64,000 nt of DNA from an uncultured Myxococcales bacterium (GCA_903840165.1 CAIMEY010000110.1:1-64000); one strand, 5' to 3'; counted from the first letter of the stretch, positions 50,340 through 60,117 are shown. Translations and numbers: made by a program. Notes: generated by a model not told the origin, from the sequence alone.

Positions 50340-53045
50340 CTACGGCACGGTCAGCAGGGCCACATGCAAAGCGCCGGTCGACAATTGCACCGGCACCGTC
50401 GCGCCGTTGGCGCCCTGGCTGCTATGCCAGACCGCCCCGGATGGATCGACCCAGGCAATCTCATAGAGCCCATTGAAACCACGCGCTAAAGCCGGGCTCC
50501 CCTGTAGGAAAACAGCCGGCGTGCCGACTTGGCTCAGCGCCGACCAAGCGCTGCCCGACCAGGTGGCAATGTAGAGGTGGCCGTCGAGCCCTTGCATCGC
50601 CAAAACGGGTTTGTTATCAGAGCCTAAGGCTATGGCAACAGGCACTTTGCTCTTGGCCGTGGGCACATCGGCCACCGGCAACCAAGCGCCCGACGTAAAA
50701 CGTTGAAAGACCACCTGGGCATCGATCTTGAGGTACACCAGCAGCAATTCACCACTCTTTTCGCCAAGTTGCAGAAGTGCTGGTGCGGTATTGTAGTCGG
50801 CAGTGGGGCCGATGCTGTTGGCGCCATTCCAGACGTTGCCCGCGCCCGTCCGCGCCGTAATCTGATTGCCATTGGCGCCATCGAAGTACGCGAGCATTAA
50901 CTGGTTTTCGCCCAGACCGCTGAGAGCTGGCCCGCTCGGGCTATAGCCTTGAGGCGTTCCGACGACATTGGCCGCCGACCACACGCCGCCGCTGTAACTC
51001 ACCTGATAATGCTTATAATCCATGCCATGATAGACCAATTGCGTCAGGTCACCGCGGCGCACGGCCCTAGGCTGCCCTTGGGTGATGATGCCGCTGCCGA
51101 CCGGCTGAGGCGCCTGGAATCCTTGGCCATTCCACATCAGGCTTTGCAGGGAATTGTCGTTGAGATCGCCGATCTTGGTGTAGCGCATCAGGGCCTGTGC
51201 ACCAACCGTGCCCTTGCTGCCTAAGGGGACCCATTGCCCATCAGAGACCGTTGGTGCGGGAAACTGGTTGGTTTTCCAAGCATTTCCCTGCCAAATGCCG
51301 GTTGTGGTTGTGCCGCCGCCGGCCCATAGCAAGACGGCTGGACAGACGGCACAGCTGCCGCCGCAGTCGACCCCCGTTTCGCTGCCGTTTTGCACAGAAT
51401 CTAAGCAGGTTGGCGCCGCACACAGGCCGCCGGTGCAGACTTGGCTGGTGCAGTCGCTGTTGGCGCCACACACTTTGCCGACCGCGCACGGGCCGCACGC
51501 CGGATTGCCGCACGCTGTGGTACCACCGCAGTCCTCGTCGGATTCATTGCCATTTTTGGCAGCGTCGCTGCAACTAGGTGCCGGTCCACCGACGCACTGG
51601 CTGCCTGCGCACTTGTCGCCTAGGGTGCACGCCTGGCCGTCGTCACATGCAGCGCTGTTGGCCTTGTGGCTGCAGCCGGCGATGGGGTCGCACAGGTCGT
51701 CCGTGCATGGGTTGGCATCATCGCAACTATCTGTCACGCCTTGACAAATTCCGACAAGGCAGCTGTCGCCCTTGGTGCAGAGGTTGCCGTCGCTGCAGCT
51801 CGTGCCGGGCAGGGCGGCCTTAGCGGTGCAAGCGCCGGTCTTGGGGTCGCAGTTGTTGACCGCGCACGCTGTGTCGACGCTGGTGTCGCAGGTGATGATT
51901 GAGTCAGGCTTGAGCTTGCAAGTATATGGAACTACACCAGTGTCACAGAAGAGCACGCCGTTGCAGAGGTCGCCATCTTCTTGGCTCGCGCAGTCCGCGT
52001 TGACCTTGCAGCCGCACAGGTCGGTGCCGGCCTGGCATGTACCACCAAGGCATAAGTCGCCGAGTGTACAAACATTTCCGTCGTCACAGACCAATTTGTC
52101 GGCCGGCGCGTGGCTGCATCCCCCGGCCTTGGCTGAGCAAAGGTCGGTCGTGCAAGGATTGCCGTCGTCGCAGCCACTTTCGTCGGTCAGGCCGTTGCAG
52201 TCGTCGTCTTTGTCGTTGCAGACCTCGGTTACGGGTGCGGGTGCGTCGCAAGCAGAAAGCCCTGTATCCCCAGCGGTTTGGCATTTGCGCTGGCCTTTGC
52301 AGACGGCGGCGTCAAACGCATTGCCACAGGTCGTTGTCAGGGATTTGGCTACAGCGCGCACCGAGCATGGGCAAGTACCTAAGTTTCCGGAGGAATCTAC
52401 CTTGCGGCACTGCTTGGCCGAGCCGCCTTCCGCCGTCGCGCTGTCTTGGCAAGCGAAGCCTGGGCCGCAGTCGACATCGCCATTGCAGACGCTGCCGCAA
52501 AACCAGCCTACATTGCCATAACTTAAGCACTTTGCCGATGAGTTGCCGACCGCAGCACATTCAGTCGAACTGGCGCACGGCTCGCAGCGTAAGCCGTAGG
52601 CCGGCACGCACAGGGAGATGGGATCGCTAGCTCCTGGAACGTTCACACATTTTTGGCCCGCGGGGCAGTCACCACTACATGTCTGGGCGCAAACGCTGCC
52701 GGCGACGGTGTCAATGCACAAGTTGCTGTTGCAATCGCTTGCCGTCGTGCATGGGCAATTGGCTGATCCTGGGCAGGGTAAAGCAGCTGTCGGCGCGTCT
52801 GGTGTGTCTACCGGCGCATCGACGCTGACTTCGGGCGAGGTGGTCTCTGGGGCCAATTCGGTCGCGGCGAGATCCGGCGAAACGTTGGAATCAAAGGAAA
52901 TCACCTGAGTATCCGCCGTTTCGCTGCCGCCAGTATCGGTTGACGGCAGGGGCGCGGCGGCCGTGCCACATGCGTAGCACAACAAGGTAACAGCGCAATA
53001 TGCCACCGATTTTCTCGCCAACGGGCCAAAAGACGTGCCGTGCAT
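50340..53045 (-). CDS. Cys-rich lipoprotein with C-terminal beta-propeller-like domain
   Basis: About 901 residues from ATG 53045, preceded by GAGGAGGTG; a longer frame to 53282 is not needed. Lipoprotein signal ends at CYAC. Asp/Ser/Thr linker to about residue 75, then Cys-rich head similar to the 29671 gene (CPCTTASDCNSNLC), a CNDKDDDCNGLTDE MopE-like motif, CDDGNPCTTDLC-type units, and an NGNESDEDCGG...NGSETGVDCGG repeat. The C-terminal 330 residues contain repeated Trp/Gly blade-like motifs (for example WSGSAWSALSQVG), suggesting a six- or seven-bladed beta-propeller. Surface protein of unknown target. Confidence 0.83.
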   Translation of the reverse strand: MHGTSFGPLARKSVAYCAVTLLCYACGTAAAPLPSTDTGGSETADTQVISFDSNVSPDLAATELAPETTSPEVSVDAPVDTPDAPTAALPCPGSANCPCTTASDCNSNLCIDTVAGSVCAQTCSGDCPAGQKCVNVPGASDPISLCVPAYGLRCEPCASSTECAAVGNSSAKCLSYGNVGWFCGSVCNGDVDCGPGFACQDSATAEGGSAKQCRKVDSSGNLGTCPCSVRAVAKSLTTTCGNAFDAAVCKGQRKCQTAGDTGLSACDAPAPVTEVCNDKDDDCNGLTDESGCDDGNPCTTDLCSAKAGGCSHAPADKLVCDDGNVCTLGDLCLGGTCQAGTDLCGCKVNADCASQEDGDLCNGVLFCDTGVVPYTCKLKPDSIITCDTSVDTACAVNNCDPKTGACTAKAALPGTSCSDGNLCTKGDSCLVGICQGVTDSCDDANPCTDDLCDPIAGCSHKANSAACDDGQACTLGDKCAGSQCVGGPAPSCSDAAKNGNESDEDCGGTTACGNPACGPCAVGKVCGANSDCTSQVCTGGLCAAPTCLDSVQNGSETGVDCGGSCAVCPAVLLWAGGGTTTTGIWQGNAWKTNQFPAPTVSDGQWVPLGSKGTVGAQALMRYTKIGDLNDNSLQSLMWNGQGFQAPQPVGSGIITQGQPRAVRRGDLTQLVYHGMDYKHYQVSYSGGVWSAANVVGTPQGYSPSGPALSGLGENQLMLAYFDGANGNQITARTGAGNVWNGANSIGPTADYNTAPALLQLGEKSGELLLVYLKIDAQVVFQRFTSGAWLPVADVPTAKSKVPVAIALGSDNKPVLAMQGLDGHLYIATWSGSAWSALSQVGTPAVFLQGSPALARGFNGLYEIAWVDPSGAVWHSSQGANGATVPVQLSTGALHVALLTVP

Positions 53046-53357
53046 GATGCACCTCCTCGCTGCCAGCATCGGCCATGCTCGACCGCGGCGCAAGATCGGC
53101 CCCTTGGCGGCCCAGAACTGTAAAGAAATGTGTCTCCCATAGCTGGCTGCCTCCACCGACCATGCCGATTTCATGTGTAAAAACAGGCCGTCATGCGATG
53201 CTGGTACAGGCGGGCGCCCGGCCGGAACTCCGACCTTGCGTTCGCCTCGCTTGAATAGCGCAAAGGCAGACGTACGCTGCACGCTTTGCGCCGTGCCGAC
53301 ACTGGCTGGACCGTCTGTGAAGCCGCCACCGAGGATGCGCCGAACCTAGGATTCCTG
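53046..53357. other. Divergent intergenic region, 312 bases
   Basis: Between the beta-propeller lipoprotein and the dihaem lipoprotein genes. Open frames here are N-terminal extensions of those genes and not supported by signal peptides. I see no RNA, repeat or clear promoter pair. Confidence 0.55.
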
Positions 53358-53864
53358 ATGCGAAATCTGCTGAGTGCTTGTCTTTTGATTGCCCTGAGCG
53401 CCGCCTGCAATGCCAATAACGATCTCGTGTCCGATTCAAGCTGTAAGTCGGGCAAGAAGTGGACGGGCGGCAATGCCGGCTCGGACTACATGCACCCGGG
53501 CGGTGACTGCATCGGCTGCCACGTCGCCAAGCAAAAGGGGCCGCAATTCCTTGTTGCTGGAACGGTTTACTCGGCCGACGGCGTCGACGAGCCCGATGAC
53601 TGCGGCGGTGTAGAAGGTGCCACGGTCAGCATTACCGACGCCAAGGGCAACACGCAGACGCTGACGACCAATGCGGCCGGCAACTTCTTTTTGCGAAGCC
53701 GAAATGCATCCGCAATTGCAATGCCTTACGCAGTCACCGTGACGTACGCCAACCAGGCGCACCGCATGGTCAGCAGCCAAAGCAACGGGGCCTGCAACGC
53801 CTGCCACACACAAAGTGGTGCGAACTCCGCGCCAGGCCGCGTGTTTGCCAAGCCGGCCAACTGA
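53358..53864 (+). CDS. Dihaem c-type lipoprotein with carboxypeptidase-regulatory-like domain
   Basis: 168 residues from ATG 53358 (AGGA six bases upstream). Signal MRNLLSACLLIALSAAC has a lipobox. Residues 45-55 contain PGGDCIGCH (first haem motif). The middle is a small beta-sandwich of the carboxypeptidase-D regulatory type (VEGATVSITDAKGNTQTL ... NAAGNFFL). The second haem motif CNACH is near residue 148. The two sites would lie at the two ends of the fold. Probably an outer-membrane electron carrier or sensor; no partner is adjacent. Confidence 0.85.
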   Translation: MRNLLSACLLIALSAACNANNDLVSDSSCKSGKKWTGGNAGSDYMHPGGDCIGCHVAKQKGPQFLVAGTVYSADGVDEPDDCGGVEGATVSITDAKGNTQTLTTNAAGNFFLRSRNASAIAMPYAVTVTYANQAHRMVSSQSNGACNACHTQSGANSAPGRVFAKPAN

Positions 53865-54025
53865 GTTTGGCGCCCAGGCGTGGGCAATCGAGTGTATCGC
53901 TGGCCAATAACCTGCAATGATTCAAGTTTGTGCCGGGCGGGATTCGCGGCCCTTGCCGTGGCGCGTCAGGGCAGGTAGAACCCGCGCACCTACGGCTGCC
54001 ACCGCCGTTCGGGTTGCGACGCGAT

Positions 54026-55396
54026 ATGCCCGAAACTTCAGGACATGGCCGGATTGGTCTGCTGATCCTCATCCTGACAAGCGGCTGTTTTGCCTATGGA
54101 AGTCCGGGGGATCCCTGCCGGACCCGCAGCGACTGCCGGGGTGAACTCGTCTGCCAAGACAACCAGTGCAGCGACCCAGAAAGCTGCCGCCGCACCCAAC
54201 CCTGCGTTCAGGATGGCTTATGCACGGCGCGCGGCCGCAGCTGCGTCGCGATCACGACCCGGGACTGCCGGATGAGCCTGGCCTGCGCCAACGCCGGTCG
54301 ATGCACGGCGCGCCACGACGTTTGCGTGGCCACAGGCGAGGACTGCGCTGAGGCTGACACCTGCCGCAAAGATGGAAAATGCCTTGCGCAAGAAGGGGTT
54401 TGCGTATTCGGCGGCCGTTCTGCGGCCCATTGCGGCAATGAGTGCGCGACCTGGGGGCGATGCGCGGTGGACGGCACTGGACGCTGCATCGCTGGCAATG
54501 ACGAGGACTGCCGCCTGAGTTTCTCCTGCCCGCAAGAGGGGTTATGTCACGCTCGGCGGGACACCGACTCCGGTGAGGCGCGCTGTGTGGCCTTGACCGA
54601 TTTCGACTGTCAAAACGCGGTCGTATGTAGCTCCGGCAAGGCGTGCCGCATGTACCAAGGCGCCTGTGTCAAGTCGAGCGACATGGTATGTCGCAACTTG
54701 GCGGGCTGCAAATCTCAAGGATTATGCACAGATTTCGACGGCGTATGCTTTGCCTCGGGCACCGATTGCCAGGGGTCCGAAGTCTGCGCCCAACAAGGCC
54801 GGTGCGCAGCCGTCAATGGCCACTGCCTGACCGCCACAGACGCCGACTGCCGCCGGGCAAAGCCTTGTCAAGAAGCGGGGTTCTGTACGGCCCAGGACGG
54901 CCGATGCATCGCCACGCGCGATCAGGACTGCGCCCCCACCCGCGCTTGTCAACGCCAAGGTTGGTGTACCGCAACCCAAGGCCGCTGCGGCGTTGTGCAC
55001 GATCGGGACTGCGAACCGACGTCGCTGTGCAGCGTTGATGGCCAATGCACGGCCAGTAACGGCAACTGCGTGGTGGGCAAAAACGCCGACTGTCGGCGGG
55101 CGGAAACGTGCACCAAGCAAGGCAATTGTTCGATCTTGAGTCCAGGGCCGGCTCCTCGTTGCGCAGCGCTCAGTGACCGAGATTGCCGACGAAGCGACGC
55201 CTGCCGTCTTGAAGAACGCTGTTTTTCCTTAGAAAATGCATGTGTTCGCGAGGTGGAGTTGCCGCCCGATCCGACCCCAACTGAGCTGGGCGAGGACGCG
55301 CCGAAGCACAAGAAGCGTCTGCAAAAACATAAAGATACCTCGCTCCACAGCAAGCCCGATTCCAAGCCCGCTGCCTTGCAGTTGGAGGCACCTTGA
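54026..55396 (+). CDS. Lipoprotein built of 13 four-Cys repeats
   Basis: About 456 residues from ATG 54026 (frame open to 53930). Signal with lipobox LTSGC. Almost the entire mature part is a tandem array of about 13 units of roughly 27 residues, pattern D-C-x5-C-x4-G-x-C-T-A-x2-G-x-C-x6-D (for example DCRRAKPCQEAGFCTAQDGR). Four Cys per unit fit two disulphides per module. The tail is Lys/Asp/Pro-rich. It is unlike the CDDGN family elsewhere in the window and I recognise no named domain. Its stop overlaps the TTG of the TauE/SafE gene. Confidence 0.8.
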   Translation: MPETSGHGRIGLLILILTSGCFAYGSPGDPCRTRSDCRGELVCQDNQCSDPESCRRTQPCVQDGLCTARGRSCVAITTRDCRMSLACANAGRCTARHDVCVATGEDCAEADTCRKDGKCLAQEGVCVFGGRSAAHCGNECATWGRCAVDGTGRCIAGNDEDCRLSFSCPQEGLCHARRDTDSGEARCVALTDFDCQNAVVCSSGKACRMYQGACVKSSDMVCRNLAGCKSQGLCTDFDGVCFASGTDCQGSEVCAQQGRCAAVNGHCLTATDADCRRAKPCQEAGFCTAQDGRCIATRDQDCAPTRACQRQGWCTATQGRCGVVHDRDCEPTSLCSVDGQCTASNGNCVVGKNADCRRAETCTKQGNCSILSPGPAPRCAALSDRDCRRSDACRLEERCFSLENACVREVELPPDPTPTELGEDAPKHKKRLQKHKDTSLHSKPDSKPAALQLEAP

Positions 55397-56163
55397 CCAC
55401 CCTCGAGGCCCTTGGCTTGCTGGCGGCAGCCCTGTGCGGCGGGGCGCTGAATTCCGTGGCTGGTGGCGGAAGTTTCTTTACATTTCCGGTACTTCTGTGG
55501 GCAGGTTTGGGGCCAGTTGCGGCCAATGTCACATCCGCCGTGGCGCTTTGGCCCGGCAGCGTCGCCAGCACCTGGGCCTATCGGCGGGAATTGCGGAAAG
55601 AAAGTAAGGGTTTATGGGCGCTTTCCTTGGCCAGCTTGGTGGGGGGCGGCCTAGGCGCGGCCTTCCTTCTGCGCACCAGTGATGCGACATTTGCTAAACT
55701 TATTCCATGGTTGTTGCTTGGTGCTACAGTTCTTTTTGCCGCGTCCAATCGACTCGTCCCGCGCTTGCAGCGATTGATCGGCCCTAGAGCGCCGTGGCCG
55801 GGTTGGTTGCCTTTGCTGCAGGGGCTAATCGCCTTGTATGGCGGCTACTTCGGCGGCGGCATGGGCATCTTAATGCTCGCAGCCTACGCCCTGTGCGGTA
55901 TGACGGACCTGCACGCCATGAACGCCCGCAAGTCCTTGCAAGGAGCCGTGACCAACGGCATTGCAATCATCGCCTTCGTTGCGGCAGGAAAGGTTAACTG
56001 GCAGGCGGGCTTGCTGATGACGTCGGGGGCCATCGCTGGCGGCTGGGGCGGAGCTGTTCTGGCGCGTCGAGTCGATGGCCGGCGGGTTCGGCCTCTGGTG
56101 GTCGCGGTCGGGGCCCTGCTGACACTCTGGTTCTTTTGGCGCTCGCTGCAAGTGCATGAATAA
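55393..56163 (+). CDS. TauE/SafE (TSUP) family membrane transporter, second copy
   Basis: 256 residues, seven to eight TM helices. TTG 55393 overlaps the previous stop (TTGA) and has GGAGG four bases upstream, so the start is well supported. GALNSVAGGGSFFTFPVLL and GGYFGGGMGILMLA are the two TSUP half-signatures. Similar in family to the 10629 gene but clearly divergent. Exported anion unknown. The 3' neighbour is the ABC-F gene, 57 bases away. Confidence 0.9.
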   Translation: MTTLEALGLLAAALCGGALNSVAGGGSFFTFPVLLWAGLGPVAANVTSAVALWPGSVASTWAYRRELRKESKGLWALSLASLVGGGLGAAFLLRTSDATFAKLIPWLLLGATVLFAASNRLVPRLQRLIGPRAPWPGWLPLLQGLIALYGGYFGGGMGILMLAAYALCGMTDLHAMNARKSLQGAVTNGIAIIAFVAAGKVNWQAGLLMTSGAIAGGWGGAVLARRVDGRRVRPLVVAVGALLTLWFFWRSLQVHE

Positions 56164-56220
56164 TTGACAGTTTCTTGAGCGGCCTCCTGGCTGCACCGGC
56201 CCAACGGCCGCGGACGGAAC

Positions 56221-58044
56221 ATGCCTCTGTTAAGTGTCAGGGAGCTCGATAAGAGCTACGGAATTACACCGATTTTGCGCGGAGCCGAGCTGCACCTGCA
56301 GCGCGGTGAGAAGATTGGCCTTGTCGGGCGCAACGGCGCGGGCAAGTCGACCTTGCTGCGCATCCTTGCGGGTGCAGATCAAGCCGACGCCGGCACGCTG
56401 GCCTGGCGAAATGACACTCATGTCGCGTATTTGTCGCAACACCCGAGCTTTGGCCCAGCCAAGACCCTTCTGGACGTTGCGTTGGCGGGCGCACGTCGCG
56501 CGCGGCATCCCATGGAAAGTCATGAACAATTGCTTGCAGCGGAGCAGGCGCTCAAGGCGCTGGGCCTGACCGACATCCACGCCGACGTGGCCCTGGCCTC
56601 CGGTGGGACGCAGCGCCGGGCTGATTTGGCGGCGGCCCTGCTTCAGCAACCCGATTTGCTATTGCTCGACGAGCCAACCAATCACCTCGATGCCGACACG
56701 GCCACCTGGCTGCAAGAGCAATTGCGTTCATTTTCAGGCGCTTTGGTCATGGTGACCCACGATCGCTACTTCCTCAATCAGGTGGTCGACCGCATCGTCG
56801 AGCTGCGTCAGGGCACCTTGTATAGCTACCCCGGAACTTTGCAGGATTACTTAGAAACCCGGCTGCACGAGGAGGCGCTGGCCGAGCGCATGGACCAAAA
56901 TCGACGCAACCTCTTGAGGGTAGAGCTTGATTGGCTTTCGCGCAGTCCCGCGGCCCGCTCCACCAAGCCCAAGGCCCGTGTGCAAAAGGCCCAGGCGCTC
57001 ATCGCCCAGGGGACGCGGGAGGCACCGCGAACCGTACAACTGCCCTTTTTGCAAGCAGAACGTATGGGGAAGTCTATTCTGGAGACCCGGCAGTTGCGCG
57101 TCGGCTTCGGTCAACGGGTCCTGGTGCAAGGGCTGAACCTGCTGCTAGGGCGTGGGGACCGGATTGGCATCGTCGGTCCCAATGGCGCTGGAAAAACAAC
57201 GCTTTTGCGGACCTTGACCGGCGAAATTGCGCCTCTTGGCGGTGATCTGATCGTCGGCCAAAACACGCGCATCGTCGGCATCGACCAGCAGCGCACGGGC
57301 CTGGAACCCCATGAAACAGTGATGCAAGCGGTCCATGCGGCCCAGGCGGACTATGTCACGATCGGGCAGGAGGAAATGCACGTTGCCACCTACCTGGGCA
57401 TGTTCCTCTTTCGTGGCGAGGACATGCGGCAGACCGTGTCTACGCTTTCAGGCGGCGAGAAGTTTCGCCTGCTTTTGGCGCGTCGGCTGCAGGAGCCGAT
57501 GAACGTCCTGGTGCTCGACGAGCCGACCAATGACTTAGACTTTGAAACTTTGGAAGTTTTGGAGCAAGCGCTCTTGCAGTACCCCGGTTGTCTGCTGGTG
57601 GTGTCCCACGATCGGGCCTTTCTTGACCGCGTCTGCACTGGAATCCTCCACGTCGTGGGGGATGGTCATGCCGAGCTTCATGCTGGTAATTACAGTGAAT
57701 TTCTCCAGCGGCAGGCCGCCCAGCGCAAAGAACAGCGCGCGCAGGATTTGGCGCAGCGACCGGCTTCCATCGCCAAGAAGGCAGATGCACCGCCTAAGCT
57801 TTCGTTTTCCGAGGAGAAACTCCTGGCGGGCATCGAGCCACTGATCGAACAAGCGGAGGCCAAGGTCGCGGCGCTCGAGGAAAGGCTCAACGCGCCCGAA
57901 CTAGCTGCCAATTTTACGGAAATTCAGGCGCTGACTTCCGCTCATGCGCAGGCGTCGCAGGCCCGCGAGGACCTGTACCTGCAATGGCAGGACTTGGAAT
58001 CGCGGCACCAAGCTTGGCTGTCCTGGAAGAATCAAAAGGTGTAG
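56221..58044 (+). CDS. uup: ABC-F family ATPase (Uup/EttA-type ribosome-associated)
   Basis: 607 residues, two ABC ATPase domains without TM helices. NBD1: GLVGRNGAGKSTLL (Walker A), LASGGTQRRADLAAALL (degenerate signature) and LLLDEPTNHLD (Walker B). A basic interdomain linker follows (about 220-275). NBD2: GIVGPNGAGKTTLL, LSGGEKFRLLLARRL, LVLDEPTNDLD. The C-terminal 100 residues are Ala/Gln/Glu-rich and coiled-coil-like, as in Uup. These proteins act on translating or stalled ribosomes in the cytoplasm. Uup is the closest by C-terminal architecture. Confidence 0.93.
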   Translation: MPLLSVRELDKSYGITPILRGAELHLQRGEKIGLVGRNGAGKSTLLRILAGADQADAGTLAWRNDTHVAYLSQHPSFGPAKTLLDVALAGARRARHPMESHEQLLAAEQALKALGLTDIHADVALASGGTQRRADLAAALLQQPDLLLLDEPTNHLDADTATWLQEQLRSFSGALVMVTHDRYFLNQVVDRIVELRQGTLYSYPGTLQDYLETRLHEEALAERMDQNRRNLLRVELDWLSRSPAARSTKPKARVQKAQALIAQGTREAPRTVQLPFLQAERMGKSILETRQLRVGFGQRVLVQGLNLLLGRGDRIGIVGPNGAGKTTLLRTLTGEIAPLGGDLIVGQNTRIVGIDQQRTGLEPHETVMQAVHAAQADYVTIGQEEMHVATYLGMFLFRGEDMRQTVSTLSGGEKFRLLLARRLQEPMNVLVLDEPTNDLDFETLEVLEQALLQYPGCLLVVSHDRAFLDRVCTGILHVVGDGHAELHAGNYSEFLQRQAAQRKEQRAQDLAQRPASIAKKADAPPKLSFSEEKLLAGIEPLIEQAEAKVAALEERLNAPELAANFTEIQALTSAHAQASQAREDLYLQWQDLESRHQAWLSWKNQKV

Positions 58045-58404
58045 TACCGCGGGCAAACTATCTAATATTTTACCGATTTCCTGAGAGACCCGCATGGGCG
58101 TTGCACCGCGGCCCCGGGCGTGCTGCGAAAGGTCAGACATGGGCTTCATGTCTTGGCCCACGCCAAGGAATTGCATAGCTATTCTAGCGACATACGGCTT
58201 GGATATACACGTCTTGCGCAATGGAAAAAACGCCGTACAATCCTTTTGGGCGACTTGCAGCGCAGCGGGCTGCCTGCAAGCGGTGGAGCTGGCGCCGCGG
58301 TCCTCGTTGGGGGGCCGCGGCGCATCCATTTTTGCCAAAGAGTGCGCTCTAACCGCCAGTGATGAACCCTGTTGACGGCGTCGGACCAGGGCTGCCTGAC
58401 ACGC
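58045..58404. other. Convergent intergenic region, 360 bases, no gene seen
   Basis: Between the ABC-F gene and the radical SAM gene, whose 3' ends face each other. Open frames on both strands have no homology-like features or good ribosome-binding sites. No strong terminator hairpin with T-run was found by eye. Composition is a little more AT-rich around 58060-58080 and 58180-58250. Confidence 0.55.
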
Positions 58405-59922
58405 TCACTGATCGGCAGGGACGTCTTGAAGATTCAACGGCTTGGCCGGGGTCCGTCGCGCCCGTGCGAGCCCCTGCACCAAGGCGGCCGTCGCTGCGAC
58501 GATTAGCTGAAGCGGTGAAAATAACTTGAACATATTCATAATTTTTCGCGGGCGCAGGTAGAATCTCGCAAAGGCCCGCAGATGCCAGCGCTGAATTTCC
58601 GCGGCAGTCATGTTGTCGAGTTGCAAAGTCGGCCGGCCGAGGATGACACGGTAAGTGCGCCAATCTGCAGATAAAATGCGAAGTCCCTTCTCGCCCCTCT
58701 GCGCCATTCGCCAGATATCCGTGCCAGGAAATGGTACCAAGGGCGCAAAACTACAGGCATCCGGGTCGAGGTCCAGCGAGAACTGAATCGTCTCCTGCAC
58801 CGATGCATGCGTCTCTCCGGGGAGGCCAATGATTTGGCCGATATGGGTGAAGAACCCCGCCTGCTGTGCCATTGTCACGGCTAACTGCGCCTGTTCTTTC
58901 ACGATCTTCTTGTTGGTCAAAGTCAGGTTGGCTTGGTTTCCAGACTCTACACCGTAAAAAAGAAGATATCCTCCAGAGTTGCGCATCAGCTTGAGCAGCG
59001 CTGGCGTCACTGCATCGACCCGCGTCATCGCTGACCAATAGATCTTGCGCAGGTCCGGCTCGGCAATCATCGCCTCAAACAGTTGGGTCGCGCGCTTCTG
59101 ATTGACGGTAAATGTCTCGTCCGTGAAGTAAAATCCCGTAATTCCGCTGCGAGCCAGGTCCGCCATCTCCGCGACGATTGAAGCAATGGACCGCTGACGC
59201 ACTACGGTGCCCGCCGGGTTTTGGCAGAAGCTACAGTGATAAGGGCAGCCCCGGGCCGTCGCCACGGTGACCACCTGACCCCTTGGAAATAGGACGGTTT
59301 GTTGACGGTACAGGGGCAGCGGGAAGAGGTCGTAGGCCGCTCGGGGCAGGGCGTCCAGGTCGGTGATGAAGGCTCTGTCCGGCCCGCGGACGACGCATTC
59401 ACCCTGCCGGCTTGCTAAACCGGCGACCTTTGGCCAATCTGCAGGAGATTCAAGTAGTTCCAGCCATTCGTTCAAGGTCTTCTCGCCCTCGCCAAAGGCC
59501 GCCGCATCGAACATCGTGAAGGCTTGCAGGGTCTCCACCGGCACTGCGGTTGCGTGCCAACCACCGATAATAATGGGCGTAGACGGGCGCCACGCTTTGA
59601 CCATGGCCGCGGTGTTGGCCGCGTCGCCGATGCGGAATGTACCCGCCGTCAATCCGACCACGTCGGGCGCAAATTCCTCAAGGAGTATGCGCAACTTCTT
59701 GAGCTTCCTATCGGAAATAGCGGCGCCGTCGTGCACCTTGACCGTATGGCCGGCCGCACGTGCTGCACCAGCTACCATCGCAAGACCCAGGGGCAGGATA
59801 GGCGACTTGAACGAGATTTCCCAGTCGCCGGGCTGAGTTCTGCCAGGCTGTATCAACAGCACACGGCGGGGATGCCGCGTCGTGGGGATTGGCCCAAGCC
59901 CAGCCGTTTGCTGGTGTACCAT
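58405..59922 (-). CDS. B12-binding-type radical SAM enzyme
   Basis: About 505 residues from ATG 59922; a GTG at 59982 would add 20. Residues 20-190 form a cobalamin-binding-like Rossmann domain (VLLIQPG, VVGLTAGT, PIIIGGWHAT) without the DxHxxG motif, as in many class B/BchE-type members. The radical SAM domain has ARGCPYHCSFC (CX3CX2C), followed by FTDETF and YGVESGNQ. A C-terminal hydrophobic segment near residue 485 may touch the membrane. Likely methyltransferase, cyclase or rearrangement on an unidentified lipid or metabolite. Confidence 0.88.
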   Translation of the reverse strand: MVHQQTAGLGPIPTTRHPRRVLLIQPGRTQPGDWEISFKSPILPLGLAMVAGAARAAGHTVKVHDGAAISDRKLKKLRILLEEFAPDVVGLTAGTFRIGDAANTAAMVKAWRPSTPIIIGGWHATAVPVETLQAFTMFDAAAFGEGEKTLNEWLELLESPADWPKVAGLASRQGECVVRGPDRAFITDLDALPRAAYDLFPLPLYRQQTVLFPRGQVVTVATARGCPYHCSFCQNPAGTVVRQRSIASIVAEMADLARSGITGFYFTDETFTVNQKRATQLFEAMIAEPDLRKIYWSAMTRVDAVTPALLKLMRNSGGYLLFYGVESGNQANLTLTNKKIVKEQAQLAVTMAQQAGFFTHIGQIIGLPGETHASVQETIQFSLDLDPDACSFAPLVPFPGTDIWRMAQRGEKGLRILSADWRTYRVILGRPTLQLDNMTAAEIQRWHLRAFARFYLRPRKIMNMFKLFSPLQLIVAATAALVQGLARARRTPAKPLNLQDVPADQ

Positions 59923-60117
59923 TGGTGATTTCTCTGTACTTAGGAGGTCTTGCGCGCTGTCCAAAGCATCCTCCACGCCCACCTCAGTACCTGCGCCACC
60001 CGATTGGACGGCTCCTGCGACGAGTCCGGCGCTGTGGATCTACAAGTGGGCGCTTCGTTTTGTAAAGCCCTTGGCGGCAAAGGTGCGTCGCGCCACGGGT
60101 ATCGGCCGCCGCGGCCC

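Noticed and set aside
57901..58338. 145-aa minus-strand frame in the convergent spacer
   Set aside because: Overlaps the 3' end of the ABC-F gene by 144 bases, lacks a ribosome-binding site and recognisable motifs.
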